Shown in pieces: positions 39,229 to 54,547 of a stretch of 64,000 nt of DNA. The stretch is from Serratia marcescens subsp. marcescens ATCC 13880 (GTDB taxonomy: Bacteria > Pseudomonadota > Gammaproteobacteria > Enterobacterales > Enterobacteriaceae): positions 4,464,001-4,528,000 of the forward strand of contig NZ_CP071238.1 in the NCBI RefSeq assembly GCF_017299535.1, in the 5' to 3' direction. The translations under genes and the position numbers were made by a program. The stretch's first letter is position 1. Each line of letters opens with the position of its first letter. The notes under the pieces are model-generated. The model ran no database searches. It worked only from the letters and a program-made list of their open reading frames with translations, and was not told where the DNA came from.

Positions 39229-39258
39229 TTACATTTGCTATGTTGTTGGCTGTATGAT
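39229..39258 (+). promoter_or_regulatory. arcZ promoter
   Basis: TTACAT at 39229-39234 and TATGAT at 39253-39258 are spaced 18 bases apart, predicting a start near 39265. That start fits the expected 5' end of ArcZ. Confidence 0.65.
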
Positions 39259-39264
39259 GTTTAG

Positions 39265-39378
39265 GAATTCGCAACAACCTGCTCGACCAGAACACTGAAA
39301 CCAATACGCAGGTTCACAATTTCCCTGGTGTTGGCGCAATATTCGCGCACCCCGGCTTAGGTCGGGGTCATTTTTTTT
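39265..39378 (+). ncRNA. arcZ: small regulatory RNA ArcZ
   Basis: ArcZ is an Hfq-dependent RNA that activates rpoS translation and represses motility genes and others. In E. coli it lies between elbB and arcB and is repressed by ArcA. Here, in the same place, the 3' half from 39318 carries the conserved seed ATTTCCCTGGTGTTGGCGCA. TATTCGCGCA follows, then the terminator hairpin CCCCGGC-TTAG-GTCGGGG and eight T. The 5' half is much less conserved than the processed 3' part, as expected. The 3' end is close to the arcB stop on the opposite strand (39368), so the tail overlaps arcB antisense by about ten bases. Confidence 0.94.
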
Positions 39379-41707
39379 CAGCGTTCTCAACCCAAGCCCG
39401 CAGTACCTGCACGTCGTTGCGCCACTCTTGTTTCAGCTCATCTACCCAATCCTGCACGTTATCCCACCAGGCCGGCAGCGTCGGCGTTTGAATCTGCTGC
39501 GCCAGCTGCTGCAGATGGCGCAGACCGACCGAACCGGCGGCGCCCTTGATCTTATGCCCTTCCTCAGTGATGCCTTTCTGATCGCGCGCCGTCATGTTGG
39601 AGTCCAGCACCGCCAGATAGCCCGGCATCATCTGTTCGAACATCTCCAGGCTTTGGTGGATCAACTGCGGGCCAACCAGATCCATGTACTGTTCCAGCAT
39701 CGCGGTATCGAGTAACGACTCATTAATCTGCATCGCCTTGTGCTCCGTTTTCTTTGAAGTGTGAGAAGGTTGATGATCCCAATAGTGTTTGATGACCTTG
39801 GTCAGCGCCGGCACCGACAGCGGCTTGCTCAGCACATCGTCCATGCCCGCCTCGAGATACTCTTTTTTGTCTTTCAGCACGTTGGCGGTCAGGGCCACCA
39901 ACGGCGGCAGCGCCTGCCCGGCATAGCGCTCGCGCAGCGCCCGGGCGATGTCCAGCCCGGTCATGTCCGGCAGTTGAATGTCCAGCAGCACCAGATCGAA
40001 CTCGTCCGGATCGAACATCGCCAGCGCATCGTGGCCGTTCATCGCCACGTCGACGCTGTTGCCCAGCTTCTCCAGCACCGAGCGCGCCACGATCACATTC
40101 AGTTCGATATCCTCCACCAGCAGGATGTGCAGCGCCGGCAACGGCAGCGCCTCTTCTTCCGGCGCCGCGCTGACGGCTTCCTGCACCGCCGGCGCCTTGA
40201 TGGTTAAGGTAAAGCAAGAACCGTGCCCTTGTTCGCTGCGCACGGTAATGTCGCCGCCCATGCTCTGCGCCAGCCGCTTGGAGACCGCCAGCCCGATGCC
40301 GGTGCCGGTGGCCGGGCGGCCGCCGCGCTGATCTTTCACCTGGTAATACATGGCGAAGATCTTGTCCTGCTCGTCCTGCGGGATGCCCATGCCCGAGTCT
40401 TCCACCTCGAACACCAGTTTCTCCTGCGCCTCGCGCCGCACGCGCACCACAATTTGCCCCTGCTGGGTAAATTTCACCGCGTTGCCGATCAGATTCCACA
40501 AGATCTGCCGCAGGCGGGTGCCGTCGGTCACGATCTGCTGCGGCAGCGGCGTCTGCGGCTCCATGACGAACTGCAGCCCTTTCGGCTGCGCCAGCAGGCC
40601 CGAGAGGTTCTCCAAATCCGCCAGAAAACCGGTGAAGTCCACCGGCTGGTTGTCGAGCTGCACCTTGCGCCGCTCGAGCTTGTCCATTTCGATAATGTCG
40701 TTGAAGATATTGCCGAGGGTGATGGCGCTGACGTGGATGGTCTTCAAGTATTTCAGCTGCTCGTCGTTCAGCTCGGTATCGAGCAGAATGCGGCTCAGGC
40801 CGACGATGCCGTTAAGCGGCGTACGCAGCTCGTGGCTGATGGTGGAGATAAAGGTGGTCTTCTCCCTGCTGGCGTTCTCCAGCGCGTCCTGGTAGCGCTT
40901 ACGCTCGGTAATATCGCGGCCGAAGCCCATCAGCCCGTGGCGTTTGCCTACCCGGTCGTAAAACGGCACCTTGCGCAGCTCGAAACAGGCCTTGCGGCCG
41001 TCGGGATACACCAGCCATTGTTCGTAGGTCAGCGAAACGTTGTGGCGGAACACCTTCTCGTCGGTCTCAATGACCTTTTCGGCGATCTCCTGGCCGTAGA
41101 CGTCGAACGGCGTCAGGCCGATCAGCTGTTTCTCGCTCTTGCCGGTCAGCAGTTCCATCGCGCGGTTGCAGCCGGAAAACTCTTTGTCTTCGTTGCGGTA
41201 GTAGACCAGATCCGGCGAGGCATCGAGGAAGGAACGCAACAGCGCCGATTGCTGGCCCAGCTCAATCTGCGCCAGCTCGCGCTGTTCCATCTCTTCCGTC
41301 AGCTTTTCCATCACCTGCAGGCGCTCTTCTTCCGCCTTGATACGGTCGGCGATCTCCTGATTCAGCTGGCTGATATTGTCTTTGAGCTGCTGATTGAGCT
41401 CCAGATCGCGGTGGCGCATCTCTTCGAGCTTGTCCACCAGCCGCGCCAGCCGTTGGCGCGACTCTTCCAACTGTTCCACCACCACCGAGAGAAAATAGAC
41501 CGCCCACGGGGTGATCAACAGGCCGAAGAAGATCGAACGCACCACGTCGATGCTTTCCACTTCGCCGCGCAGCAGCATGGTCACCGCCATCTGCACCACC
41601 ATCGCCAGCACCACCAGCGCCGAGGCCAGCAGCAGCGAGAAGCGCACCAACCCCAGTTTCACCATTAAATCAACGTAGTACTGGGCCAACACCCGGATTT
41701 GCTTCAT
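39368..41707 (-). CDS. arcB: hybrid sensor kinase ArcB
   Basis: The 779-residue inner-membrane hybrid kinase senses quinone redox state and phosphorylates ArcA. In order it has two N-terminal spans (about 23-47 and 57-77), a coiled coil (about 80-150), a PAS domain (about 155-270), the kinase core with the first phospho-His in STISHELRTPLNG near residue 292 and the ATP-lid GTGIGLAVSK, a receiver domain with Asp in LVLLDIQLPDMTG, and a C-terminal HPt domain with His in EEGHKIKGAAGSVG. Length matches E. coli ArcB (778). The ATG at 41707 is chosen by homology (MKQIRVLAQYYVDLM). The arcZ gene lies at its 3' end. Confidence 0.97.
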   Translation of the reverse strand: MKQIRVLAQYYVDLMVKLGLVRFSLLLASALVVLAMVVQMAVTMLLRGEVESIDVVRSIFFGLLITPWAVYFLSVVVEQLEESRQRLARLVDKLEEMRHRDLELNQQLKDNISQLNQEIADRIKAEEERLQVMEKLTEEMEQRELAQIELGQQSALLRSFLDASPDLVYYRNEDKEFSGCNRAMELLTGKSEKQLIGLTPFDVYGQEIAEKVIETDEKVFRHNVSLTYEQWLVYPDGRKACFELRKVPFYDRVGKRHGLMGFGRDITERKRYQDALENASREKTTFISTISHELRTPLNGIVGLSRILLDTELNDEQLKYLKTIHVSAITLGNIFNDIIEMDKLERRKVQLDNQPVDFTGFLADLENLSGLLAQPKGLQFVMEPQTPLPQQIVTDGTRLRQILWNLIGNAVKFTQQGQIVVRVRREAQEKLVFEVEDSGMGIPQDEQDKIFAMYYQVKDQRGGRPATGTGIGLAVSKRLAQSMGGDITVRSEQGHGSCFTLTIKAPAVQEAVSAAPEEEALPLPALHILLVEDIELNVIVARSVLEKLGNSVDVAMNGHDALAMFDPDEFDLVLLDIQLPDMTGLDIARALRERYAGQALPPLVALTANVLKDKKEYLEAGMDDVLSKPLSVPALTKVIKHYWDHQPSHTSKKTEHKAMQINESLLDTAMLEQYMDLVGPQLIHQSLEMFEQMMPGYLAVLDSNMTARDQKGITEEGHKIKGAAGSVGLRHLQQLAQQIQTPTLPAWWDNVQDWVDELKQEWRNDVQVLRAWVENAEKK

Positions 41708-41799
41708 AGCGGCTCCCTTCAGACACAATCTTTTGAATCATACCGTAAAACAGCGGTGAGATAAGGCGGCAAACGCCGAAGTGTGGCAAAGATTGCACT

Positions 41800-42738
41800 T
41801 CAGAGCGGCATGCCGGGCCGGTAGCGCCGTTTTTCATCCAGCGCGCTGCCCTGCCCGCCGTGCCGTTGCAGATAAGCGCCGACCGCCTGCATGCCGCTCC
41901 AGCGGTTTTCGCACCACAGCGGCGCCAGCAGCGTCGGCCGCCGGGCGCTGGCGGAAAGACGGTGGTACACCACCTCGCCCGGCGTATGGCGGATCATCTC
42001 CCCGGCGCTGGCGGCGTAATCCTCCAGCGCCAGTTCGGGCAACCGCCCGGCCTGCCACGCCCGCGCCAGGATACTGCCGGTGACGACGTGCAGCGGATGC
42101 AGCTTGATGCCGTCGACGCCGGTCTCCGTCACCCGCTGCAGCGTAAGCAGATGATCGCGCTGGGTTTCTCCCGGCAGCCCGACGATCAGATGGCAGCACA
42201 CCTTCAGCCCGCGCTGCCGGGCCAGCCGCGCAGTCTGCTGATAACAGCGAAAATCATGGCCGCGGTTGATGCGCTTCAGTGTTTTATCATGCGCCGTCTG
42301 TAGCCCCAGCTCCAGCCACACCTCATAGCCTTGCTCGCGGTATCCCGTCAACAGATCCAGCGCGGCGGCCGGCACGCAGTCCGGCCGGGTGCCGACGCAC
42401 AGTCCGACCATGGCGCTCTGCGCCAACGCCTGCCGATACATCGCCTCCAGCCGTTCAACCTCCGCATAGGTGCTGGTATAGGCCTGGAAATAGGCCAGAT
42501 AGCGCCGCGCCCGATCGACCCGCGCGGCCTGCTGCGCCAGCTGTTCGGCGATGCTCTGGCGCTGCATCGCCTCATCGGCAAACGAGGCGACGTTGCAGAA
42601 CGTACAGCCGCCGCGCCCCAACGTGCCGTCGCGGTTAGGGCAGCCGAATCCGCCGTGCAGCGTGAGTTTATGGATCTTTTCGCCATAGCGGCGCTGGAGA
42701 TCCGCGCCAAACATATTGACTAATTGCGGCAACTGCAT
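41800..42738 (-). CDS. yhcC: radical SAM protein YhcC
   Basis: The 312-residue TIGR01212-type radical SAM protein has an iron-sulfur cluster motif near residues 32-49: the Cys in GFGCPNRD and then CTFC in GRGGCTFCN. This spacing is longer than the classic CxxxCxxC and typical of this subfamily. Later motifs are VGLCVGTRPDCV and ELGLQTAHDKTLKRINRGHD. It is homologous to E. coli YhcC, whose substrate is unknown. It lies between arcB and gltB as in E. coli. Confidence 0.93.
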   Translation of the reverse strand: MQLPQLVNMFGADLQRRYGEKIHKLTLHGGFGCPNRDGTLGRGGCTFCNVASFADEAMQRQSIAEQLAQQAARVDRARRYLAYFQAYTSTYAEVERLEAMYRQALAQSAMVGLCVGTRPDCVPAAALDLLTGYREQGYEVWLELGLQTAHDKTLKRINRGHDFRCYQQTARLARQRGLKVCCHLIVGLPGETQRDHLLTLQRVTETGVDGIKLHPLHVVTGSILARAWQAGRLPELALEDYAASAGEMIRHTPGEVVYHRLSASARRPTLLAPLWCENRWSGMQAVGAYLQRHGGQGSALDEKRRYRPGMPL

Positions 42739-43429
42739 AATCTTGGTGGTTCTCTGTGCTCAAAGCCGCGATGCTAATAAGAAACGGTTTTTCCCGCGAT
42801 GACAGAGATCAACGCTTTCCCCGCAAGGCGCCACTAGGCATAACTATTCATCATAAATGCAAATCAATTCACTATAATTCTGATGAATTATTCTAATCGT
42901 CACGCAACCGTTAACGGCAATATGACAACACGGTGAAAAATAGTCATAAACATCAGCCAAGCAATATCTTATAGAATAAAATTCTGGCATTAACCCCCGC
43001 ACTAGCATGGTGCAGAGATTAAGGGGTTGCACTATAGTGAGACAGCTCACACTTCTGCGGGGATCGGCGTTGCCCCACGATAGTGCAAAAATGCATTAAA
43101 ACACTTATTTTTCAAATAAATAAACATCACCAATTCGATAAGAATCTATCTTAAGCCCACATTTGACCTGCGAATCCTTTCTCGCTAAGTTGGAAGTCCG
43201 CTGGAAGCTTTCTGGACGGGCAAACGTCTCGTCATATTTATGCAGTAATTGAAGACTCCCTCTTAAAACAAGTCCTATACCACTTGTGAGACCGTCACGA
43301 GAGGCCATTGATGGAGGGCGGAAAAGCAGATTGGCGGGGTTAACTTGCTGATTGGACTTCTGCCTGAAATTGGGAAGCCCCCTCGCAGTAGGTTGTGAGA
43401 GTCACGCAGAGCCTGGGGAGGTTCACGAT
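42739..43429. promoter_or_regulatory. long AT-rich control region upstream of gltB
   Basis: These 690 bases hold no convincing gene. A dyad GCACTAGCATGGTGCA at 42999-43014 closely matches the NtrC-binding pattern. CACTATAGTG at 43030-43039 and a half-site GATAGTGCA at 43079-43087 follow. GGGGAT-N5-TTGCC at 43059-43074 has the GG and GC of a sigma-54 promoter at the right spacing, but otherwise fits only in part. The rest is AT-rich, as expected if Lrp binds as in E. coli. If transcription starts near 43085, the gltB leader is about 345 bases. Confidence 0.5.
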
Positions 43430-49323
<5,894 letters not shown>

Positions 49324-49337
49324 ACCTTCCGTACCAT

Positions 49338-49371
49338 CAGAGGCTCGGCATATTGCCGGGCCTCTGTTTTT
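49338..49371 (+). terminator. terminator of the gltBD operon
   Basis: CAGAGGCTCGGCA pairs with TGCCGGGCCTCTG (one G-U) around a TAT loop and is followed by TTTTT. E. coli has gltF after gltD; no gltF-like gene is seen here. Confidence 0.88.
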
Positions 49372-49488
49372 AGCCTGCCACGCTTTGTAACAACCTCCCC
49401 TCTCCCCACCGCCTCAACGCGCTATAGTATTGAGTTAGCACCATTGCGGGGCGCGGCTGCGCCTGACACCGAGATAAGGATAGCGAAC

Positions 49489-49968
49489 ATGAAATGCTCC
49501 ATTTCCCTGTTGGCCGGCGCGCTGCTGGCCGTCAGTTTCAGCGCTTCAGCCATGGCGCTGGATTCGCAGGAGGTTGGTTACAATATCGAAGCGCGCGGCG
49601 CACGCCCGGTCGTGGCGCAGTTGGGCAAGGCCGGGCAGTTCGGCGCCGTGGAAAACAGCATCCGGCTGGGGGACGACAGCTGGATTGCCCTGGCGCCCAA
49701 GTTGGCCGGCGGCGGCAATGCCGGCTTTACCGCCGGCATCAAATCGGCCCTCTCCGCAGCCCTGATCTACAATCCGGCGGCGGTGTTGCAGGCGCTCAAC
49801 AAAGGCAACGATCTGCCGCTCAATGACATTTGCACCGCGCCGCCGGAAGTGCAAGGCGATACCGCCATCACCAGTTTCCGTGAGCGTGCAGCCCACGCCC
49901 TATCTACCGTGCGCGTAGGCGATCTCAGCGCGCCGCGCGACGCCTGCATTGCCGCGTTGAAAGGCTGA
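49489..49968 (+). CDS. small exported protein of unknown family
   Basis: The 159-residue product has a clear signal peptide: MKCSISLLAGALLAVSFSASAMA with likely cleavage before LDSQEVGYN. The mature part is a compact mix of helices with two Cys (DICTAPPEV and DACIAALKG) that could form a disulfide in the periplasm. I recognise no domain. The ATG at 49489 has AAGGA upstream. It is monocistronic, with the gltD terminator before it and a shared terminator with sspB after it. Confidence 0.7.
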   Translation: MKCSISLLAGALLAVSFSASAMALDSQEVGYNIEARGARPVVAQLGKAGQFGAVENSIRLGDDSWIALAPKLAGGGNAGFTAGIKSALSAALIYNPAAVLQALNKGNDLPLNDICTAPPEVQGDTAITSFRERAAHALSTVRVGDLSAPRDACIAALKG

Positions 49969-49982
49969 GCGCGTCTGCCGGG

Positions 49983-50016
49983 CAAAAAAAAAGCACCCCC
50001 ATGGGGTGCTTTTTCG
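49983..50016. terminator. bidirectional terminator before sspB
   Basis: AGCACCCC (49992-49999) and GGGGTGCT (50003-50010) pair around a three-base loop, with a run of A on the left and TTTT on the right. Confidence 0.92.
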
Positions 50017-50031
50017 TTTGTTCTCACGGGG

Positions 50032-50532
50032 TTATTTCACCACGCGCAGCGCCGGGCGGCCACCGCGCGGCGGCTGCGGCGGTTCGTCATCCGGGCCGTC
50101 ATCTTCCGCGGTATCCGGGCGATCGCCGTCGATCACCGACATCAGAGTTTCCGAAGGGATCGTCTCATTGTCCAGACCTTCGAACACGCCTTCGCTCTCG
50201 TCGTAGGCGGCTTCCGGTTCGAACATCGTGCCGGCGCCGTTTTCACGCGCATAAATCGCCAGCACGGCGGCCATCGGCACCGAAACCTGACGCGGCACGC
50301 CGCCGAAGCGCGCGTTGAACTGCACGTCTTCGTTACCCAACGCCAGGTTGCCTACCGCGCGCGGCGCGATATTCAGCACGATCTGACCATCGCGCGCGAA
50401 CTCCATCGGCACCTGAACATCCGGGCGAGTCACGTCGACCACCAGGTGCGGCGTCAGTTGGTTATCCAGCAGCCAGTCGTAGAACGCCCGCAGCAGATAC
50501 GGGCGACGCGGCGTCATCTGAGACATGTCCAT
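50032..50532 (-). CDS. sspB: ClpXP adaptor SspB
   Basis: The 166-residue adaptor delivers ssrA-tagged proteins and RseA fragments to ClpXP. The folded substrate-binding domain (about 1-115, LTPHLVVDVTRPDVQVPMEF and PRQVSVPMAAVLAIYARENG) is followed by a flexible acidic linker and the C-terminal ClpX-binding peptide GRPALRVVK. It begins five bases after sspA in the same operon. Confidence 0.97.
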   Translation of the reverse strand: MDMSQMTPRRPYLLRAFYDWLLDNQLTPHLVVDVTRPDVQVPMEFARDGQIVLNIAPRAVGNLALGNEDVQFNARFGGVPRQVSVPMAAVLAIYARENGAGTMFEPEAAYDESEGVFEGLDNETIPSETLMSVIDGDRPDTAEDDGPDDEPPQPPRGGRPALRVVK

Positions 50533-50537
50533 CGCGC

Positions 50538-51179
50538 TTAGCCCCGGGTCTGCAGGCGCATTTCACGCTCGGCTTCGGTCAGGGAAGCCAGGAAGGCGTC
50601 GCGTTCGAAGACGCGGGTCATGTAGCCTTTCAGCTCTTTGGAACCGGCGCCGCTCAATTCGATGCCCAGCTGCGGCAGACGCCACAACAGCGGCGCCAGG
50701 TAGCAATCCACCAGGCTGAACTCTTCGCTCATGAAATACGGCGCCTGACCGAAGATAGGCGCGATCGCCAGCAGCTCTTCGCGCAGTTGGCGACGGGCGG
50801 ATTCCGCTTCCTGGCCGCTGCTCTTCTCGATCTTGTCCATCAGCGAGTACCAGTTCTTCTCGATGCGCAGCATCATCAGACGGCTCTCACCACGGGCAAC
50901 CGGGTAAACCGGCATCAGCGGCGGGTGCGGGAAGCGCTCATCCAGATATTCCATGATGATGCGGGATTCATACAGGGTCAGTTCGCGATCGACCAGCGTA
51001 GGCACCGTCTGGTAAGGGTTGAGGTCAATCAGATCTTGCGGCAGGTTATCCATTTCGACCTGCTCGATCTCGACGCTGACACCTTTCTCCGCCAGTACGA
51101 TGCGTACTTGATGGCTAAAAATGTCGGTCGGGCCAGAGAACAGCGTCATTACCGAACGTTTGTTGGCAGCGACAGCCAT
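50538..51179 (-). CDS. sspA: stringent starvation protein A
   Basis: The 213-residue GST-fold protein binds RNA polymerase and reprogrammes transcription in starvation and acid stress. It lacks glutathione transferase activity. The N-terminal thioredoxin-like half (SVMTLFSGPTDIFSHQVRIV, YQTVPTLVDRELTLYES) and the helical half with the PHPPLMPVYPVARGESRLM surface are present. The ATG at 51179 has GGAGG upstream and gives the family length. A terminator separates it from rpsI. Confidence 0.97.
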   Translation of the reverse strand: MAVAANKRSVMTLFSGPTDIFSHQVRIVLAEKGVSVEIEQVEMDNLPQDLIDLNPYQTVPTLVDRELTLYESRIIMEYLDERFPHPPLMPVYPVARGESRLMMLRIEKNWYSLMDKIEKSSGQEAESARRQLREELLAIAPIFGQAPYFMSEEFSLVDCYLAPLLWRLPQLGIELSGAGSKELKGYMTRVFERDAFLASLTEAEREMRLQTRG

Positions 51180-51442
51180 GAAAACCTCCAAGTTATCTAG
51201 AAAATACTGCGAATAGCCAACTGACAGGCTGCTATCCTGAATAATCTTGCCGCAGGCCGGCAGCACGCAGCGCGACCCGAGCCCATAAAAAACCGGCCCA
51301 GGAGGTCAACTGCACGGCGAACAGGCGCAAAAGTGGGTGATAGTTTACCAGATTTTGCTTGTTTTGTGGGGACGGTGCGGCGAATTCATGTTGAATTGTC
51401 TGATATGCCACAGATTTTAGTCGGGGACGGCGGATTTCAGGC

Positions 51443-51475
51443 ATAAAAAAAACCCGGTGAAGCACCGGGTTTTTT
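51443..51475. terminator. terminator after rpsI
   Basis: CCCGGTG (51453-51459) and CACCGGG (51463-51469) form a stem around a three-base loop, with A and T runs on the two sides. It ends the rplM-rpsI transcript. The interval up to sspA (51180-51440) holds the sspA promoter and no gene. Confidence 0.92.
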
Positions 51476-51505
51476 GCGTAAATCGCACTGCCGAAGCAGC
51501 GAAAA

Positions 51506-52518
<1,013 letters not shown>

Positions 52519-52606
52519 GAGAAGTCGTTCACAAAGATCGAACGGTTTTTGAATGGAAAATAAATTTATCGCCGGCGGCGGACAACCGGCGATAGGCCCG
52601 GCGGGC

Positions 52607-53734
52607 TCAGGGCAGATGCGGCAGCTTGAGGTACTCTTCGCTCTGCATTTCCTGCAGGCGCGACAGGCAGCGCTGGAATTCAAATTTCAGCTGCACCCCC
52701 TGATAGATCTCGAACATCGACGCTTCGGCGCCGATCACCAGCTTGATGTGCCGCTCGTAGAATTCATCCACCAGCGCCAGGAAACGGCGCGCGGTATTCT
52801 CTTTCAGCGGCCCCATCACCTGCACATTATACAGGATCACGCTGTGGTACAGCCGCGACAGCGCGATGTAGTCCAGTTGGCTGCGCGCCTCTTCGCACAG
52901 CGTGTGGAAATCCACCGCCAGCACGCCGTCCACCGAACGGATCGCCTGCAGCGGCCGATGGTTGATCTGCAGCACCGGCGCGTCCTCCCCCGCCTTGCCC
53001 GCCAGCTTGACGAACATCCGATCCAGCGCCTCGCGCGTCTGGTCGCTCAGCGGCGTCAGGTAGAGGTGCGCCTGGGTCAGGGTGCGCAGACGATAGTCGA
53101 TGCCGGCGTCGACGTTCATCACGTCGCAGTACTCGTTGATCAGATCGATAGCCGGCAGGAAACGCGCCCGCTGCAGGCCGTTGCGGTACAGATCGTCCGG
53201 CGGGATGTTCGACGTGGCCACCAGCGTGATGCCGCGCGCGAACAGCGCCTGCAGCAGCGTGGCCAACAGCATGGCGTCGGTGATGTCGGAGACGAAGAAT
53301 TCGTCGAAGCACAGCACGTCGGTCTCGGCCTTGAAGCCGTCGGCGACGATTTCCAGCGGGTTTTCCCGCCCCTGCAACTCGGTCAGCTCTTCATGCACCC
53401 GCAGCATGAAGCGGTGGAAGTGCAGGCGCATTTTGCGATCGCTCGGCAGACTGTGGAAGAACATATCCATCAACCAGGTTTTGCCGCGCCCGACGCCGCC
53501 CCACATGTACAGCCCCTGCACCGGGCGCTGAGGCGCCGCTTCGCCGCCCTTGCCCAGCAAGCGGCTGAGCTTGCCGCGCAGCCCGCCGGCCGGCGCGCTC
53601 GCCGCCGGCTTTTGCAGCAGAGCCTGATAAATGCGATCCAGTTGAGTGACGGCCCGGCGTTGAACCTCATCGGCCTGATATTCCCCCGCCTCCAGCGCCT
53701 GCTGGTAGCGAGATAACGGTGATAGTGCCTGCAT
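52607..53734 (-). CDS. zapE: cell division ATPase ZapE
   Basis: The 375-residue AFG1-type AAA ATPase associates with the Z-ring at late division. The Walker A is GLYMWGGVGRGKTWLMD (residues near 75) and the Walker B is DVLCFDEFFVSDITDAML; an arginine-rich C-terminal region follows. It matches E. coli ZapE/YhcM (375). It is divergent from zapG with 231 bp of non-coding sequence between. Confidence 0.96.
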   Translation of the reverse strand: MQALSPLSRYQQALEAGEYQADEVQRRAVTQLDRIYQALLQKPAASAPAGGLRGKLSRLLGKGGEAAPQRPVQGLYMWGGVGRGKTWLMDMFFHSLPSDRKMRLHFHRFMLRVHEELTELQGRENPLEIVADGFKAETDVLCFDEFFVSDITDAMLLATLLQALFARGITLVATSNIPPDDLYRNGLQRARFLPAIDLINEYCDVMNVDAGIDYRLRTLTQAHLYLTPLSDQTREALDRMFVKLAGKAGEDAPVLQINHRPLQAIRSVDGVLAVDFHTLCEEARSQLDYIALSRLYHSVILYNVQVMGPLKENTARRFLALVDEFYERHIKLVIGAEASMFEIYQGVQLKFEFQRCLSRLQEMQSEEYLKLPHLP

Positions 53735-53965
53735 CTGTTCGATGTTCCCTAAGAACGCTTAGAAATTATTTAGCCAACGTTGGCGGCAAGTTGATGCCGA
53801 TTCGCACCGTTATCGCCACAAATGCCCGCTGCGGGCGCCGCTGAAAACCCTGTGAAAACCAGGTGGAAGCGCATCAGGATTCCACTCGGACAAGGTTAAC
53901 GGTTATAGTGGATATTATTAAGTGAAAAATCCCTGCGGAACAACGAAGTCAAAATAGGAGTCATC

Positions 53966-54367
53966 ATGACCTGGGAGTATGCGCTGATTGGTTTGGTCGT
54001 CGGTATCGTGATTGGTGCGGTGGCGATGCGTTTTGGCAACCGTAAATTACGTCAACAACAAGTCCTGCAGAACGAGCTGGACAAGAGCAAAACCGAGCTG
54101 GAAGAGTACCGTCAGGAGCTGGTCGGCCACTTTGCCCGCAGCGCCGAGCTGCTGGACAACATGGCGCGCGATTATCGCCAGCTGTATCAGCACATGGCGA
54201 AAAGCTCCAACAACCTGCTGCCGGATCTGCCGATGCAGGAGAACCCGTTCCGCTATCGCCTGACCGAAGCGGAAGCGGACAACGATCAGGCGCCGGTGGA
54301 AATGCCGCGCGACTATTCTGAAGGGGCCTCCGGCCTGCTGCGCGGTCAAAGCGCACGCCGCGACTGA
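53966..54367 (+). CDS. zapG: cell division protein ZapG (YhcB)
   Basis: The 133-residue DUF1043 protein has an N-terminal span (MTWEYALIGLVVGIVIGAVAM), a coiled-coil stretch (about 28-85) and a disordered C-terminus with the conserved LPDLPMQENPFRYRL. In E. coli YhcB/ZapG links division, cell-wall and envelope synthesis. The ATG has AGGAG upstream. It precedes degQ, as in E. coli. Confidence 0.95.
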   Translation: MTWEYALIGLVVGIVIGAVAMRFGNRKLRQQQVLQNELDKSKTELEEYRQELVGHFARSAELLDNMARDYRQLYQHMAKSSNNLLPDLPMQENPFRYRLTEAEADNDQAPVEMPRDYSEGASGLLRGQSARRD

Positions 54368-54378
54368 TATTCCTTCTT

Positions 54379-54398
54379 CGCCCGCGGGGCCACCCGCG
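54379..54398 (+). terminator. possible terminator after zapG
   Basis: Two copies of the self-complementary CCCGCGGG, separated by GCCA, can form a strong stem 11 bases after the zapG stop. The T run is poor. Confidence 0.45.
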
Positions 54399-54547
54399 GG
54401 GTTAATCCCGTTTGCGCCATATTGACCTTCCTTCGCATTACCTTTACTGAACTTTGCACGCAAATTCACGGTCTTACCCTTCACTATGACAAGGCGATTG
54501 CCTTATCATCAAATTTTCATCGGCAGGTATTGAGAGAGTTATCATCA

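Noticed and set aside
40223..41668. A 481-codon open frame opposite arcB
   Set aside because: Antisense shadow of a clear gene; low-complexity His/Arg/Gln composition and no ribosome binding site.
43105..43308. A 67-codon minus-strand frame upstream of gltB
   Set aside because: No Shine-Dalgarno sequence before its ATG, no recognisable domain, and it lies in an AT-rich control region.
43352..43429. N-terminal extension of GltB from a TTG at 43352
   Set aside because: The TTG has no ribosome binding site, whereas the ATG at 43430 has GGGGAGG and yields the standard ten-residue propeptide before the catalytic Cys.
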